Assembly: GCA_958299035.1 (NCBI GenBank)
Contig: CATQJL010000112.1
Coordinates: 41,544,833-41,608,832, forward strand
Source of the DNA: Cylicocyclus nassatus
Taxonomy: Eukaryota; Nematoda; Chromadorea; Rhabditida; Strongylidae
DNA length: 64,000 bases
Direction: 5' to 3'
The notes beneath the pieces are model-generated. The model saw only the letters and a program-made list of their open reading frames with translations. It did not search any database and was not told where the DNA came from. This document shows, one piece after another, positions 20,521 to 35,600 of this stretch (position 1 is the stretch's first letter; every line of letters begins with the position of its first letter). The position numbers and the translations under genes were made by a program.

Positions 20521-21293
20521 CTAAGGGCCACATGCACTAACCTCCCCGCGGGGATATTAGTGCATGCGGCCCTAAGGACCGCATGCAGTGACCTCCCACG
20601 GGGAGGGGATCGCAGCTTTAAAAAAGCTTCTCCCAAGGCTCCAGATATCTGGATTTCACGCTGTCTACCTATCAGTAAGTATTCCCACCATCCTTCACTA
20701 TGAACACATTGAACAGTAGCAAGAACCTGTACAAACCACATTTTCCAGCTCTTGCATGATCACTGATGATCCACGGCGCTTTTCTTCAAAGTCACTTTCC
20801 TTTCTCCGAAGTTAACGGAAAGCTTCCAAGGTTGTGCAGATTATCTAACTTCACACTGATTAGCATGCTGCTGATAAGAATAAGTGATTTATCGGAGTCA
20901 TGGAATTTGCGATGTCGAAAGTCGAAATCGAAAGTTGGGGTTAACCGAAAAACTCGATTTTTTGAAAACTCGCTTGTTCTCATCAGCAACATGCCTAGCA
21001 CTGCTGTGTTAGATAATCAGAACTTTGAGAGATTTTCGCTAACTTCAAAGGAAGAAAAATGACTTTGAAGAAAGGCGCCGGGGATCATCAGAGACCATAC
21101 AAAAGCTGGAAAATGCGGCTTGTACAGCTTCTCGCTGCTGTTCAATGTGTTCATAGTGAAGCATAGTACGAATACTTGTGGGCAAGTAGACAGCATGAAA
21201 TCCACATAGATATCTGGAGCTTCAGAATATGAAGATTTCTCTTGAGCTGCGATCCCCTCCCCAGCGGGGATGTTAAAGCATGCGGCCCTAGGT
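20521..21293. repeat. Long foldback element, about 770 bp
   Basis: The left arm begins with a small hairpin (TAAGGGCCACATGCACTAAC ... GTGCATGCGGCCCT) and GGGGAGGGGATCGCAGC. The right arm ends with the inverted word GCTGCGATCCCCTCCC and GCATGCGGCCCTAGG near 21293. In between, words such as GAACACATTGAACAG, GATCCACGGCGC and TAGCATGCTGCTGAT recur inverted with divergence, centred near 20915. A miniature foldback transposon is likely; class unknown. Confidence 0.6.
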
Positions 21294-22871
<1,578 letters not shown>

Positions 22872-23616
22872 ATGGTGGATTCTGAGGTGAGTACCTAGCA
22901 TAGGAGAATGCTTTGTTGCGACTTCGTCATATGTTTTTTCTGTCGTTTTTACCTTCCAGGTGGTACTGAAAGCAGAGGATATCGCTCATGTTTTGCGTGA
23001 CTGCATAGCCATGTTACCGGGATCACGAGATCGTAACGGCCGAGCAATAATAATTTTTCCGCCAAAAGAACAACAGTTAAATCCGGACAATATTAGGAAT
23101 GTGCTTCGCTATCTTCACACTGTCACTGCGTAAGCAAATTTCACTATAGATAGTGATTTGTTAGTGATTTCAATTTTGTTCGAACTTTTAGCGATGAAGC
23201 TAGGGATCTTGGTTTTACTGTGATAATAGATATGCGTGGGAAACATGCGTATAATAATGTACGGCCGATTCTTAAGGCCATCAACGTAAGCTTTTACTTT
23301 CATCTTGGTTACAAAAGTGTACATAAGTGCTTCCAGTACCTTTGCGAGATTACTTCTGGACTTAATGTAATGATACTCATAATCAAGCCAGACACTTTCT
23401 GGGAGAAGCAAAAAGCAAATATGTTACTCGGGTCTTGGAACTTTGAAGTTTGTTTTACCTATGTATCGCATGTATAACGCTCTCACCCGATTTTGTTTGA
23501 AGGTTCATATGGTCTCCATTGATGCCTTAGTGAAATTTGTGGATCCAAATCAACTTATCCGCGATCTTGGTGGATCGTTTCCTTATGATCACGATGACTG
23601 GTTGGATACTCGCTTG
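22872..23616 (+). other. unc-73 Sec14/CRAL-TRIO-like domain exons
   Basis: Exons 1-5 (residues 1 to about 168) encode VLRDCIAMLPGSRDRNGRAI, then ARDLGFTVIIDMRG, VMILIIKPDTFWEKQ and LIRDLGGSFPYDHDDWLDTR. This is the lipid-binding-like lobe at the N terminus of Trio-type exchange factors. The DW-x-D-x-R end is the usual transition to the spectrin region. Confidence 0.88.
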
Positions 23617-26600
23617 GTAATTGCGGATAGTACTATCTGTGTAAGCAGGTCGTAACCACGGATTCAGGAATTGGAGCGATGGATCTGGCAAGTATCTGAG
23701 GTGATGCGCAATTTAGAATGTCAGCGTAGATCTATGATGGAGGCTCAATCGCCGGTGGATGTGGCAACGGCCGAAGCTGCCCTTTCGCAACACTCTTTGA
23801 TAAAAAAGAGCATATTTTCGGTCCCAGTCGAGCGTTTGCAAAGCGAATCGGAGAGGGTAGGTGATTTTGATAACTGTCATAAATTTTGATAACTGTCCGT
23901 AACTGTCATAAATTCGCATCTGCAGATCAGTGAACGGATAAACAGGGCGCAGTGTGGCATCTCAAATCCTGATCTGATATCATCAATCCCACATATGGTT
24001 AACCTCCTGACGTCACTACGAGGCTTGAAGTGAGTTGCCAAAGATGGTTTTGAGCGAATGTAAACCGTATTTTTGTCAGGAACGATGTGTTCAAACAATG
24101 GGAGAATCGTCGTGTCGAATTAGAAGGATGCTACCAGATGAAGCTCTTCGAGCACGACGCTGAAGAGGTACCATGCTGTTTATGGCTTTTATATTCCTAT
24201 TGGTACATTGCAGATGCTTGAGTGGACTAGAAAACATTGTGATGCTTTATCACGCCGAATGGGTGATATCGGTTCTAATGAGTCAGAAGCTTCAGACAAA
24301 CTACATGAGTTTGAAGACTTCTCCAAGACTGTAGGCGTGAGTCTTGTCTTCTTTACAAGTTTTTCCACATGTTATACTTCTCTGTTGTTGAGTAAATAAG
24401 CGTCAAGAGACAAAATTTGTAGTTCACTTTTATGTCGAAGCTGATTTTTTTCTGTTTACACTTTTCTACTACTTCTCATTGTTTATTTTTCCATATCAGT
24501 TTTGATAAAAGGTTAGGAAGGACTTTCGAATTATTTGACCTCAGCTTATTGTCATAATAGTTAACCCTTTTTCAGAATGCTGAAGTCAACATCGTTCAAG
24601 TCACTAACATAGCAGTTCGTTTGCAATCGACTGGTACGCAGTCGTCTCGGAATAAGGTGAGAGCCCTGATATACAAGGTGTCCCAAAATAATGTGCACAC
24701 TGTTTGATTTTGAATAACTCTCTTATCATAAGGTCTTTCGAGAAGCGGTAAGCGCCATTTTGTAGAGCTGGCTTCAACTTAGATTTGCAGTATAGTACGA
24801 ATCACCGACCGCTCTTCATTACTGTAGGATTAGGGTAGAAACTTGAAAGAGGGTTTTGGACCATGAAAGGCCATATTTTGCCTCAGAAAGGAAACAAAAC
24901 AGCCTGAAAACTTTTACGCTAGGCCAACTAGAGTTACTGATTCTAATCGTAAAGTTTCCAACTTATTATGATGCTTCACTGAAGAGTTATGCGAGATAAG
25001 CATAGCGGCCATTTTCTCAATGTTCCTAAAAAGTGCGGTTACACCGTTTAGAAAGCTTCGCAATCTTGAGAATAGTTGAGTATTGAACTCAGCGTCCCCA
25101 AAAACCCTATTACACAAGTTTTCACATTTTTCTGAAAATTTTTGAAACGGCAGCTTTTTCCACAGTTACACCATATGTTCCAAGTTTCTACCGTAATCCT
25201 ACAGTAATGAATAGCGGTCGGTGATTCGCTCTATACTGTATATCTAAGTTGAAGCCAGCTCTACAAAATGGCGCCTACCGCTTCTCGAAAGACCTCATAA
25301 TAAAAGAATTATTCAAAATCAAACAGTGTGCACATTATTTTGGGACACCCTGTATATCGTATCACATTTACTCACGAGCTTTCATATGCTTGGAACGTTT
25401 TTGGACATTCTCACTTCTTTACGGATTTTCTCAAAGAATTTCTTTCTATTATAATGTTATGTCACCCTTAACTCTCCTTTTTATGGCAAGTACCTTATTC
25501 GCTTCATCGATTACCATTACCATTTGAGTTCCTACAAAGCTCGTCAGTGTTATCATATTGCGCAATCCTCATTTTCTTTAGCAGTAATTGAGCTGCTAAA
25601 GCTGAATTTAGCTTTTGAGGCTCTGTAGTGTTCGTTTAGCTCGAAAGAACAAAGTTACGATTAGAGGAGGAATGGACGAGGTTTCAAGAGCACGTGCTAA
25701 AAAGAAGACTCATACTGAGTTCAGCGGTCGCATTTTTTGTTGCAAGCAAAGCGGTAGGTAAAAGTCTTGTCCTATAATATGTTACCGGTTCTAATCGCTT
25801 CAGTATTCAGTATTTCAATCAACTGCCGTCGTGGGTTGAAAATCCAGGCGTCGATCCCGCTTCCATGAACGGAAAGCCTGCGGAAGTTCTTGAAGAGGCT
25901 ATCCAACAACATGAGAAGTTTTGGACTAATGTCGAGGAAACCTATGCTGAAGTAAGTACTTTCTTCTTGAACATGGTCATTTTGTCTTATCTTAATTTCA
26001 CGAGAGCGCATGGATGATACAAAGATGTGATAATTGTAGCGCTTGGTTGCAGGCTTTTGCTCAAGGATCGCAATTAGCGCAGATGTTGAAGTCGGTGGAT
26101 ATCGATGACCCGTTTTCCAAAGAACAACTAGGAAAGCTTACAAGAGCTCACAAACATTTGCTTTGCTTATGGAAGGAACGAAGGGTGGGTAGAGTTCATT
26201 TTAATGAATCACACATTTCATCATAGTAGCTAGTTTGTTGAAATTCTGAAATCAAACCATTTTTACATTTTTTGTATTGCAGGTACGCCTTCATTCCATG
26301 CTGGCTCTGATAGCCTTCCGAACGGACACCCAACTTGTCGTGGAATGGCTTGAGCAACATGGGGATCCCTACCTTGTCAAAAACACTAGTATAGGTAATA
26401 GTTTATCTAGCGCGGCCCCTCTTGAAACTTTACATCTCTCGTTGAGGTGAAACTGTGGAACAGGCCAGGACGTTGCAAAGGAATCACAGTCATTTTCGAC
26501 AAATCGCAAAGAACACCTACTCGAATGCTAACAAACTATTTGAAGCCAGCAAGGCCATTTTAGAGTCAGGTACTGCTATTTAGAAGACTTTTTGTCAACT

Positions 26601-29600
26601 TATTTTTGTGTCGATGCCATTAACTTATGGCACAATTTGCAATTATTGAGTATCTAGCGCAAGCCGGCTTTTTATCTGTCAAGCCAGAAAAAACGGCGCT
26701 CATGCCATTATCACATATATCTCTTGTTTATGTGTATCTTTGCTTCCATGAGATTCACATGGAAGGTGAGGGGGGGGGGGGAAGGAGGGAGGGAGAAACG
26801 ATATTGTTAGGAGCCTCATTGCTGACTGTTGGCTCTCGCTTTGTATTAGCTGAGCGGAAGGAGCTGTAGCCATCCATGGAGATAGCCTGTCAGCGGTATT
26901 CATTCTTCTCCTTCCAATCATATACAAGTGCACAGTTAGGCTGCGCCGACTCTATTGTGGCTAATTTTCATTTTAAAAAACATTATTTCTATTTTTCGAC
27001 TGTAAAATTTCAGGTGTGTGTGATGCTGAAAAAATGCGAGCGATGATAGGAGATCTAGACCAGCGGGTTCAGCAGTTTACGCATCGCGTGGAAGCCAGGT
27101 AAAACTGTTTCGAGGCAATGTGCTAATTGCTTTATCGAGCTTATGGTTTGCAGATTCAATCTGTTGAATCAATCCGTTCTTTTCCATACACATTATCATG
27201 AAATTATGGCTTGGTACGATGAAATGGAAAAGAAGTATGCTGAACATGTTGTTGATTCGGATATCGACTCTTGTGAGAGGAGCAAAGAACAGTGGTTGTA
27301 TGAAAGCGATGGTACTGCTCAGGTTAGTAATCGAAATTATAAGACTTACGTTGTGACGTGCGTTCCATTGGTAGCAATTGCTTCTTAGCTGCTTGTCTAA
27401 CAATTTTTCATTGTGTGCACCATTACGAATTCACGTATGTTGGTAATTTATCAAGACTTTCTGTCCTTAAATTGCTCCACAGCAGCGTATACTTTGTACT
27501 TTGTGAATACTCTCCATGATACATTGCAGGCTTATGCAACTACTATCGGGGAAGGAACACAGTTGGTTCGTGAACTGGAGGTTCATTCTCAGCATACTGA
27601 CATTGACTATACTAGTAATATAGCATGCATCAACCGCTTAATCAGAAATATCGGTATATTTTTGCTTTCCATTGTCATTTCTAGTCATTGCCGAGGTTCT
27701 TCTAGAGAACAGAAACAGTAAACTATCAGCGATCTGGAATCCACAGCGCATACTGTTGCAAATTGGGCTGCGATTTGCGGTGTTTGTACGTGACAACTGC
27801 GAAGTATTATCACAGATTCGTGTAAGTATAATCCATTTCTCTCCGAAGCTCTTTGTCATTTGTCATTGTAGAGCTGGGAAGAAGATATGCGTGGAATGTT
27901 AGAGTCTTCCACCTTCGCTGGCAATGCGGAAAAAGTGTTACCCTTTCATCAGGATAATACAGCTCAAGTAAAAATGGCGGTAAAGAACATACGGAAATGC
28001 GCTCAAGAAGTACTCCAGGTGAGATATCGACGAGATTCGAGGCGATACTCACTCCGTATCTTTGATACTTTTATCCATCATTTAGTCTATCCATGGAAAT
28101 GGATTCTCTGACTTGCGCACGAAGCAAGGTAAGAGCGTTACTGAACTGATCAAGGAAAACCTAAAAATTCTCGAAGCTGCGGAACATCAAGTTATGCAGG
28201 TATATTGATGTAGCTCAAAGTAGAATATTATCTAAGTCTCCTGTTGAAGTACGCCGCTGAAACATCTTATCGGATAGAAGGCTCCCGAAAGCTGGGCACG
28301 GTAGGTTCATACACTATCTGAGCAAGCACCCATGAAATCAACCTGACATTCAGATTCGCAATGTTGTACGCGACATAGTCGCAGTATTCGACCGTGAAGA
28401 GAGGGCATTACAAGCCATGAGCACGGTGCCTGTAGATCTTGAGCAAGCCCTTAGAGCGCAGGAAGCGCATGAACTTTTTATCAAACGAATAGAGGTAAGT
28501 CTCTTGAACTATGGCGAAAGAGTGATCAGTTATGTAATCATCTCAGCTCAATAATATGGATTCTGTGCGTGTCTTCTACGAGTTGTCGAATGATCTTATC
28601 CGGGAGGGTTGTACGGATAGAGCTGCGGTAGTGGAATTGAACGAGATGGTCACGAGTCGTTGGCGACGATTGAGTGGGCTTGCAGAGGAGCGGAACAAAC
28701 TTTTGAAGGTAAATGTCTTTAATATCAGCTCATATACCCTTATTCATGTTCAGGCTGCTATTGTGTGCTACAAAACGTATCTCACCGGAGTCTACCCCAT
28801 CCTGGATCAGCTGGAGAAGGATTACAGCCAGGTATCTACCAACATCTATCAATCTTTACTCAGTATTCGAAAGGATTGAGTATTGTTTCCAGAACCCAGA
28901 TCGAGACTGGTGCGCTGTGAGAGCAGGAGAAACTCCCCAGGAAAGAGTCAATGTCATATCCGAGCTGCTCAGCAAGCATATGGATTACAAAGACAGATTT
29001 CTCAAAGGATGTATATACGCTCAGAAGACAAGCGAACTATTCCTCAAGTACATAGAAAGAACAAGCGCTGGCGTTCAAAACCGGTAAGCTAGTGTTCATA
29101 CTCAAGTGACTCTGGTTACAATTCACTTTACAGACTTGACAGTGAAAGGATCATTAGAATGAAGTCTGACTTACGAGAACGTCAATCAAAGATACTGGAA
29201 TTGTGGACAAAGAAGAAGAAGCAGTTGGATAGGTCACTTCTAAATTACTCTAAAACTCATTCCATTACTCTAAGATAATATCTGTATATCTATAGGTGTC
29301 AACAGTTTGTACTGATGGACGCTACTCGTCATATCATAGTAGACTGGTTATGTGGTGAAGGAGAGCGTCGTCTCTCAGAGTTCATCAACAAAGGTACAGC
29401 TGATCAGGCAACTATGGAAGACTTCCACACTTTTAAGCTCACTGTGAAGGTACGTCTACTGCAGGTCTGCTGTCTCTCAATTCCCCATTTTCAGGAAGAA
29501 AGGGCAAAAATTCAAACTCTCCTCTGCATGGCCGGTCCTATTAGAGACGAAGCCAAGCAACATGCTGCAGATATTGCTGAATGTATGGATGATGTAAGCC

Positions 29601-32600
29601 TTAGTTTATATATCGCTATACTTGATGAGAAAATCTGTTGATAAAAGGTGCGACTCCGCTTCGAGAAATTCTCGCGCCGTGTAGCTGAGTGTGAAACAAT
29701 TCTTCGAGGTGGAAAGCCATATCCGGTCTGTTCTTTTTTATGAGTCGTTCTAATATTTCATTAGTAATTGTGACATGTATACTTGCAGAAAGATGATCTT
29801 TCCCTTGATCGGCTCTCTGATGCAAGCGTTGAGGAAAACGTCAGCGCAATGAAAAGAGAACAGAACAGGAAGATGAAGTATGGCTGGTTTTGTTGAAATT
29901 TTTCTTGAATTCCTCTATTACTAATTTCTTACTCTAACTTATTAGAGAGCTACAGATTTGCGAAGCACCTCTCTATCACAGAATTTCATGTCTTGATCCA
30001 TACATGTTTCATTGAATTCTTTTCAAGGAAACCAAGACATCAAACACACGCGTTTTCACACGAACAAACGGGTTATTAACGAATTGCATGCATATTTCAT
30101 GAACGAAAATGATATACTACTTGCCTTGGTGGTCGATGAACATTTAACTACTGGTGTACTTCCAGGGAGCCGATGCATGAGCTGATCAAGTCTGAAAGAG
30201 ATTACATTGAAGATCTGAGAAAATGCATCCAGGTAATTTTGATCTATCGCTTTTGTATTATATAGTGCATTTCATGCCCTGCCATAAAACCACTCATTTT
30301 CTTAAAATTCGAATACTCATTGATAACGCTTGGTTCAATTATGTGTTTTGAGCAGTCACTCGTTTGCTTCTTATCTATCCGGTTTACCCAACTTCATTGC
30401 GCTGCACTAGTTTGGAAAGGATATTGAACTATCAGACCGATAATTCGGGCTTTATTTATCGCTTTGAGGGTACTTAATCAGTTCTGTTGTTTGTGAGATT
30501 TAATGCGTTGATGGAAGTCTATAACATCTGAAGGCTATGTGCAAACGAAAGTTCGCGGTCCTCAAAGATGGGATTCGGCAGATTTGCGAGTCTTTTTTTA
30601 AACAATCTTTGGCCCTCTGGCTGTGCTGAACGCAACAGTGAGAGACACACTTAGAATAGCATTTGCTTCTTAAAGGCACTGTCTACGCAGATTCTCGATT
30701 TCCATGTTTTAGTTGTTTGCCTTTTTACGTCCCTGATTCCGAATAGTCGAGAATCGAAAACCTCCACAATCTCCGTTCTGAAAAACCCGCCGGCTCATTT
30801 TTTGAAACGGTGATTGGAGGGCGCGCACGGATGGGCGGGCATCACTGGAGAGGAGCGGTGTTGCTTAGGGTCTTTAGGCCCCGGATAGACTTCACGCGAT
30901 TTGATCGTCGCGACTGAATCGCGACGAGACAACTGTTACAACATCGTTCCATGCCGATCAACTTGCATTTCGGTTGTGATACTTTTCCAGCCCGAAATTT
31001 TTGAATGTGAAATGAAAATGCATGGAAATGTTGGCGATTGAGTCGCGACGATCAAATCGCGTGAAGTCTGTCCGGGGCCTTATGCCTCTTCACTCTTCCG
31101 AAGCGATTTTCTCGCTTTCGAAGCGACGTTTCGCGCCGCGACTTGGGCATTGGTTTGATAGGGGTACTAATATTGTAATGACAGAAGCTCAAGATCCCTG
31201 ACCTAGGGTGGACGGTGCCTCTAATCGCATTGTCGATCGCGAAAATTGCCAACCGGATTCGAGATACACCTTCGAATTTGTTTTCGGCTGTCGGAACCAA
31301 TCAGTTCGTTGCCAGAGTTTGGTGCCTTTCCTTGAGTAGCTCTTCCGCCCAAGAGAGTTTTTGACATCCTTGAAAGCTGCAAAACACGTGGACTCAGCCA
31401 CGTCCAGAGTTTCAAGATGCTCAGAGAGCGAGAATCTGCCGAGCCACTGACTATAAAATGTTGCCACGCTGCCAATCAAGGCTCCTAACATGGGGTAAAC
31501 GTGCCTAACGTTCACCCTATGCGCCTAACGTTCACCCTATTACTTTTAGAGGAGCGTCCGGACAGGTATGATGATCAGGAAAACATAGAGTACTAGCTGG
31601 CATACCCGGCTCCGCCGTATGTTCCGAATAGAAAATTCCATTTCTTAACCGATCCGAACCAAACTTGGCACACATACACTTCGGGCCCCGGCGGGTGTCA
31701 TAGGCTACTTTCCGTATCGATTGATATCGATTTTATCGATTTTTTGCAAAATTTGAGCTACGGGGTTGGGAGTTGGCACAGGGGGGTAAGTGAGCATGGG
31801 GATTCCGAATACAATATTAGTTTTTAAAATCGTGCATTACTTTTATCGATTTTATCGATTTTTTTGCAAAATTTGAGCTAGGGGGCTCGAATTTGGCAGG
31901 GGGTGTAATCGAGCATGCTGATCACCCCCACGGGGGTGATCAGCATGCTCGATTACCCCCCTGTGCCAAACCCCAGCCCCGTAGCTCAAACTTTGCAAAA
32001 AAATCGATAAAATCGATAAAAGTAATGCACGATTTTAAAAACTAATATTGTATTCGGAATCCCCATGCTCGATTACCCCCCTGTGCCAACTCCCAGCCCC
32101 GTAGGTGAACTCAGCAAAAAAATCGATAAAAATCGATAAAATCGATATCGATCGATGACGAAAAGTAGCCTATGACACCCGCCGGGGCCCGAAGTGTATG
32201 TGTGCCAAGTTTGGTCCCGATCGGTTCAGAAATGGAATTTTCTATTCGGAACATACGTACATACAGACATACAGACATACAGACAAACAGACATTCAGCT
32301 TTATATATAAGACAATGATGCCTATCCTGATAGACGCCTCTCTCCGGGCGGATTTGCTTAGATAAGCGAAACATGTTTTTTCTGCTCGGATTCTTCAATG
32401 CGAATGCTTTTTTCTGCTCAGATGCTTAAGGCTCCTGATGTAGGGTGAACGTGCCTAACGTTCACCTATGTCAGGGCTTTTTAGTCAGCGGCTCGGCAGA
32501 TTCTCGCTCTCAGAGCAATTTTAAAACTTGGACGTAGTTGAGTCCACGTGTTTTGCAGCTTTCAAGGATGTCAAAAACTCGCCTTTGGGTGGAAGAGCTA

Positions 32601-35600
32601 CTCAAGGGAAAACACCAAACTTTAGCAACGAACTGATTGGCTCCGACAGCCGAAGACAAATTCGAAGGTGTATCTCGAATCGGTTGGCAATTTTCGCGGT
32701 CGACAATGCGACTAAAGGCACCTTCCACCCTAAGTCAGGGTCTTGAGCTTTTGTCGTTACAATAGTAGTACCTCCTATCAAATCAATGCACAAGTTGCGG
32801 CGCAAAATGTCACTTCGGGAGCGAGACATTGAGGAATAGCGAAGCACGAGGATCCTAACAAGGAACGATACTTGATGTCCGTGGCCTTTTGAGATGAAGC
32901 GTATACCATCACACTCGTCTTGGAACGCTGATTCCGCATCTGACTTCCGTTTCTGCTAACCATTTCTCTAAAGGAATTTATGAAGGATTTTCGCGTCAAT
33001 GGTCACCCAAGGGAAATATGGTCGAAGATGCCTAATTTTCAGAGAGAAGCTTGATTGAGGCAATGAAAAACTGAAAAACACAAAAGGACTACCTAAACCT
33101 GCATTAACTTGCGAGGCTATCGCACTAGCCACTACATCACATCGTAGCGGCAGTTTTGGCATTCCCACCATATTTCTTTCGCGCGAAAATTCTTCACAAC
33201 ATCTTTTAAAGAGAAACGATTAGCAAAAAAGGAAGTCAGATTCGGAATCACCACTCCAAAACAAGTGTAACGGTATACATCTCATCTCAAAAGGACACGG
33301 ACACGGGGTATCGTTACCTTGTAACGCGTCCCTTCCCCCTCCAGTAATGCCCGTCCATCCGTGCTCACTCATCCAATCACCGTTCGGAGAACGGTTTTCG
33401 CGGATTTTCGACATATTCGGAATCAGGGACATGAGAGGGTCCTGACGACGAAACATAGATCGAGGATTTGGGTGGAGGTGCCTAAGTGCGAAAAAGCTCG
33501 CAGGTGAGACTGCTGTCAAAGTGTGGAGCCCCGCCTGCTGGAAAAATTTGGCTACTCAACTCTAGAGTGCATGAAGGCGCGAAACGTGTGTTTAGCTGGA
33601 TTTCAGCTGTACTCTGGAAATGGTGGTGATGATAGCATAGCCCCATATTGTTAGAGAGCAAAAATCCACTTTCCTGTGGCCGTATTCATCAACGAACCCT
33701 GGAAAGCGATTAATCCGTATTCGTGAAACACAGTGTAGGCTTAACCCTGAGGGTTACATCTACCCTTGAGGGTAAACCTTACCCCGAAAGCGATTAACCC
33801 TTATTCATCAACGAATTCTGAGGGCTAAACTAACCCTGGCGGGTAAAACTTACGTAATTCATCAGGGTAATTTAACCCTAGCTTGAAGCAAGGTTAACTC
33901 TACCCTAACACTTCATACAAACATTTACTCGCATCTAATAGTTTCATGGAAAACGATCAACGAGTATTGTAGTATCTAGTATCAGTTGTTGTTATAGTAT
34001 TCAGTTTCGACTTCGTTTCATGTTCATATTCGAAGTACATGAAACACTGACTTCGCGAGAAAAAGAATTCTAGCTTTGGTGACAAATGAATGCGACGAGG
34101 AAAAATGGTTGCGCATTCCACTCTGACAAATGCCAAAACAGAAGAACCCCTTCGTAATAACACGCATTGACCTCTAAAAGAGTAGCACAAGCCCGGTATA
34201 AAACGAACTGCGCAAGAGTAGAATCTACACTGCACAATTGCACATATGAAAATAAACTCACGCTGCAAGATTGGATGCTGCACAAGTATGCTAGAGATGT
34301 ATTATAAAAACTAGTGTTAGAAGCTTATCCGTTCTATGCTACTATAACAGTGACAGAATAGAAGTATAAAGTGAGTTTAGCACGTACTTAGGCATTCTGT
34401 GATGTGGGTTTGCACAGCGCACGCGTAACTGACGCTCAATCCTCCAGGGTCAGTTTAACCCTCAGGGTTGATAAACATGTTCACAGGTTCGTTGATCGAT
34501 ACGGGTAGATCGCCGTTCCGTGGTAAACCCTACCCTATGGTTGATGAATACGGCCAATGAACCCTGAGGGTTAAACTAACCCTGGAGGGTAAGCTTAACC
34601 CTCAGGGTTCGTTGATGAATACGGCCACTGGACTTGAATGAGTTCGCGTTGGAGCGAGAAAGTACACAAGGTTTCCGTGATTTTCGGGAACTTCTACACA
34701 GGACATTTTTCGAGTTCATGGCCGAATAGTGAAATTAGCAAGGTTGCGCTAGAAAGTGTATCAGAGGGGATCCATTGTTAAGTGACTGTTTATAATGAAA
34801 AAGCCTTTCTACTTTTTTGTACTCCTCGAAGTTCCTCTCATCTGCATTTTGCTAACAAAAGGCTGAAATCACCAATACCTTGTGTGAACTTCAATGGTAG
34901 ATTTCTTCAAACATTTTTGAGCTTATGCTTAGAAATGGTGCATACCTGCATGTATCAATAAACAAATCTGACTAAATTGTTTTAGGTGTATATTGCTGAA
35001 TATGACGCTGCGGAAACGAATTCCTCGCTTCCTCCAGCTTTGAAAGATCGTCGGCATGCCATTTTCGGCAATTATGAAAAGCTTTATGCATTCCATGCTG
35101 AGTAAGTGGTATTTCTTCTCTTGTCTCCGATAAGATTTGGCTCGAATCAGTCGTGATTTGGAGACTAAATTCGACGTGAGTATAATGCTAGGCTCCCTCG
35201 AAGCTTGGCAGTGAGCGCGGTACTTCGAAAAGATCGGTTAGGTCTGATTAAATGCGGTGAATCTAAGATGGCCCATTATTACTTTCATAAGCATAGAATG
35301 AGAAAATTTGGGATATTTCAAGAATGGATCTCATAATACCATATGTGATTAGTTATTGGCAAAGCGAGGATATGTTTTTGAAAGTTTGACCGGGTTGTTA
35401 AGTTATTCATCACTTATCTGGATTGACTCTGAGATGCGTAGCGGCTATGACTGTAGGAGGGGCGAGGGACAGTCAAGTCCGTGTTGAGGCGATTCGGTTT
35501 TGTAGTGGTTTCATACGTTATTTTGTCGGTAAAAATGCTTCACCCAACTTGTATTCTCCCAGTGGATCTACATTATCAGCGAGTTCAGCAGTATATACCT

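Noticed and set aside
33220..33519. 99-codon minus-strand frame in the DH intron.
   Set aside because: It coincides with an arm of the large foldback and related dispersed repeats; no protein family recognised.
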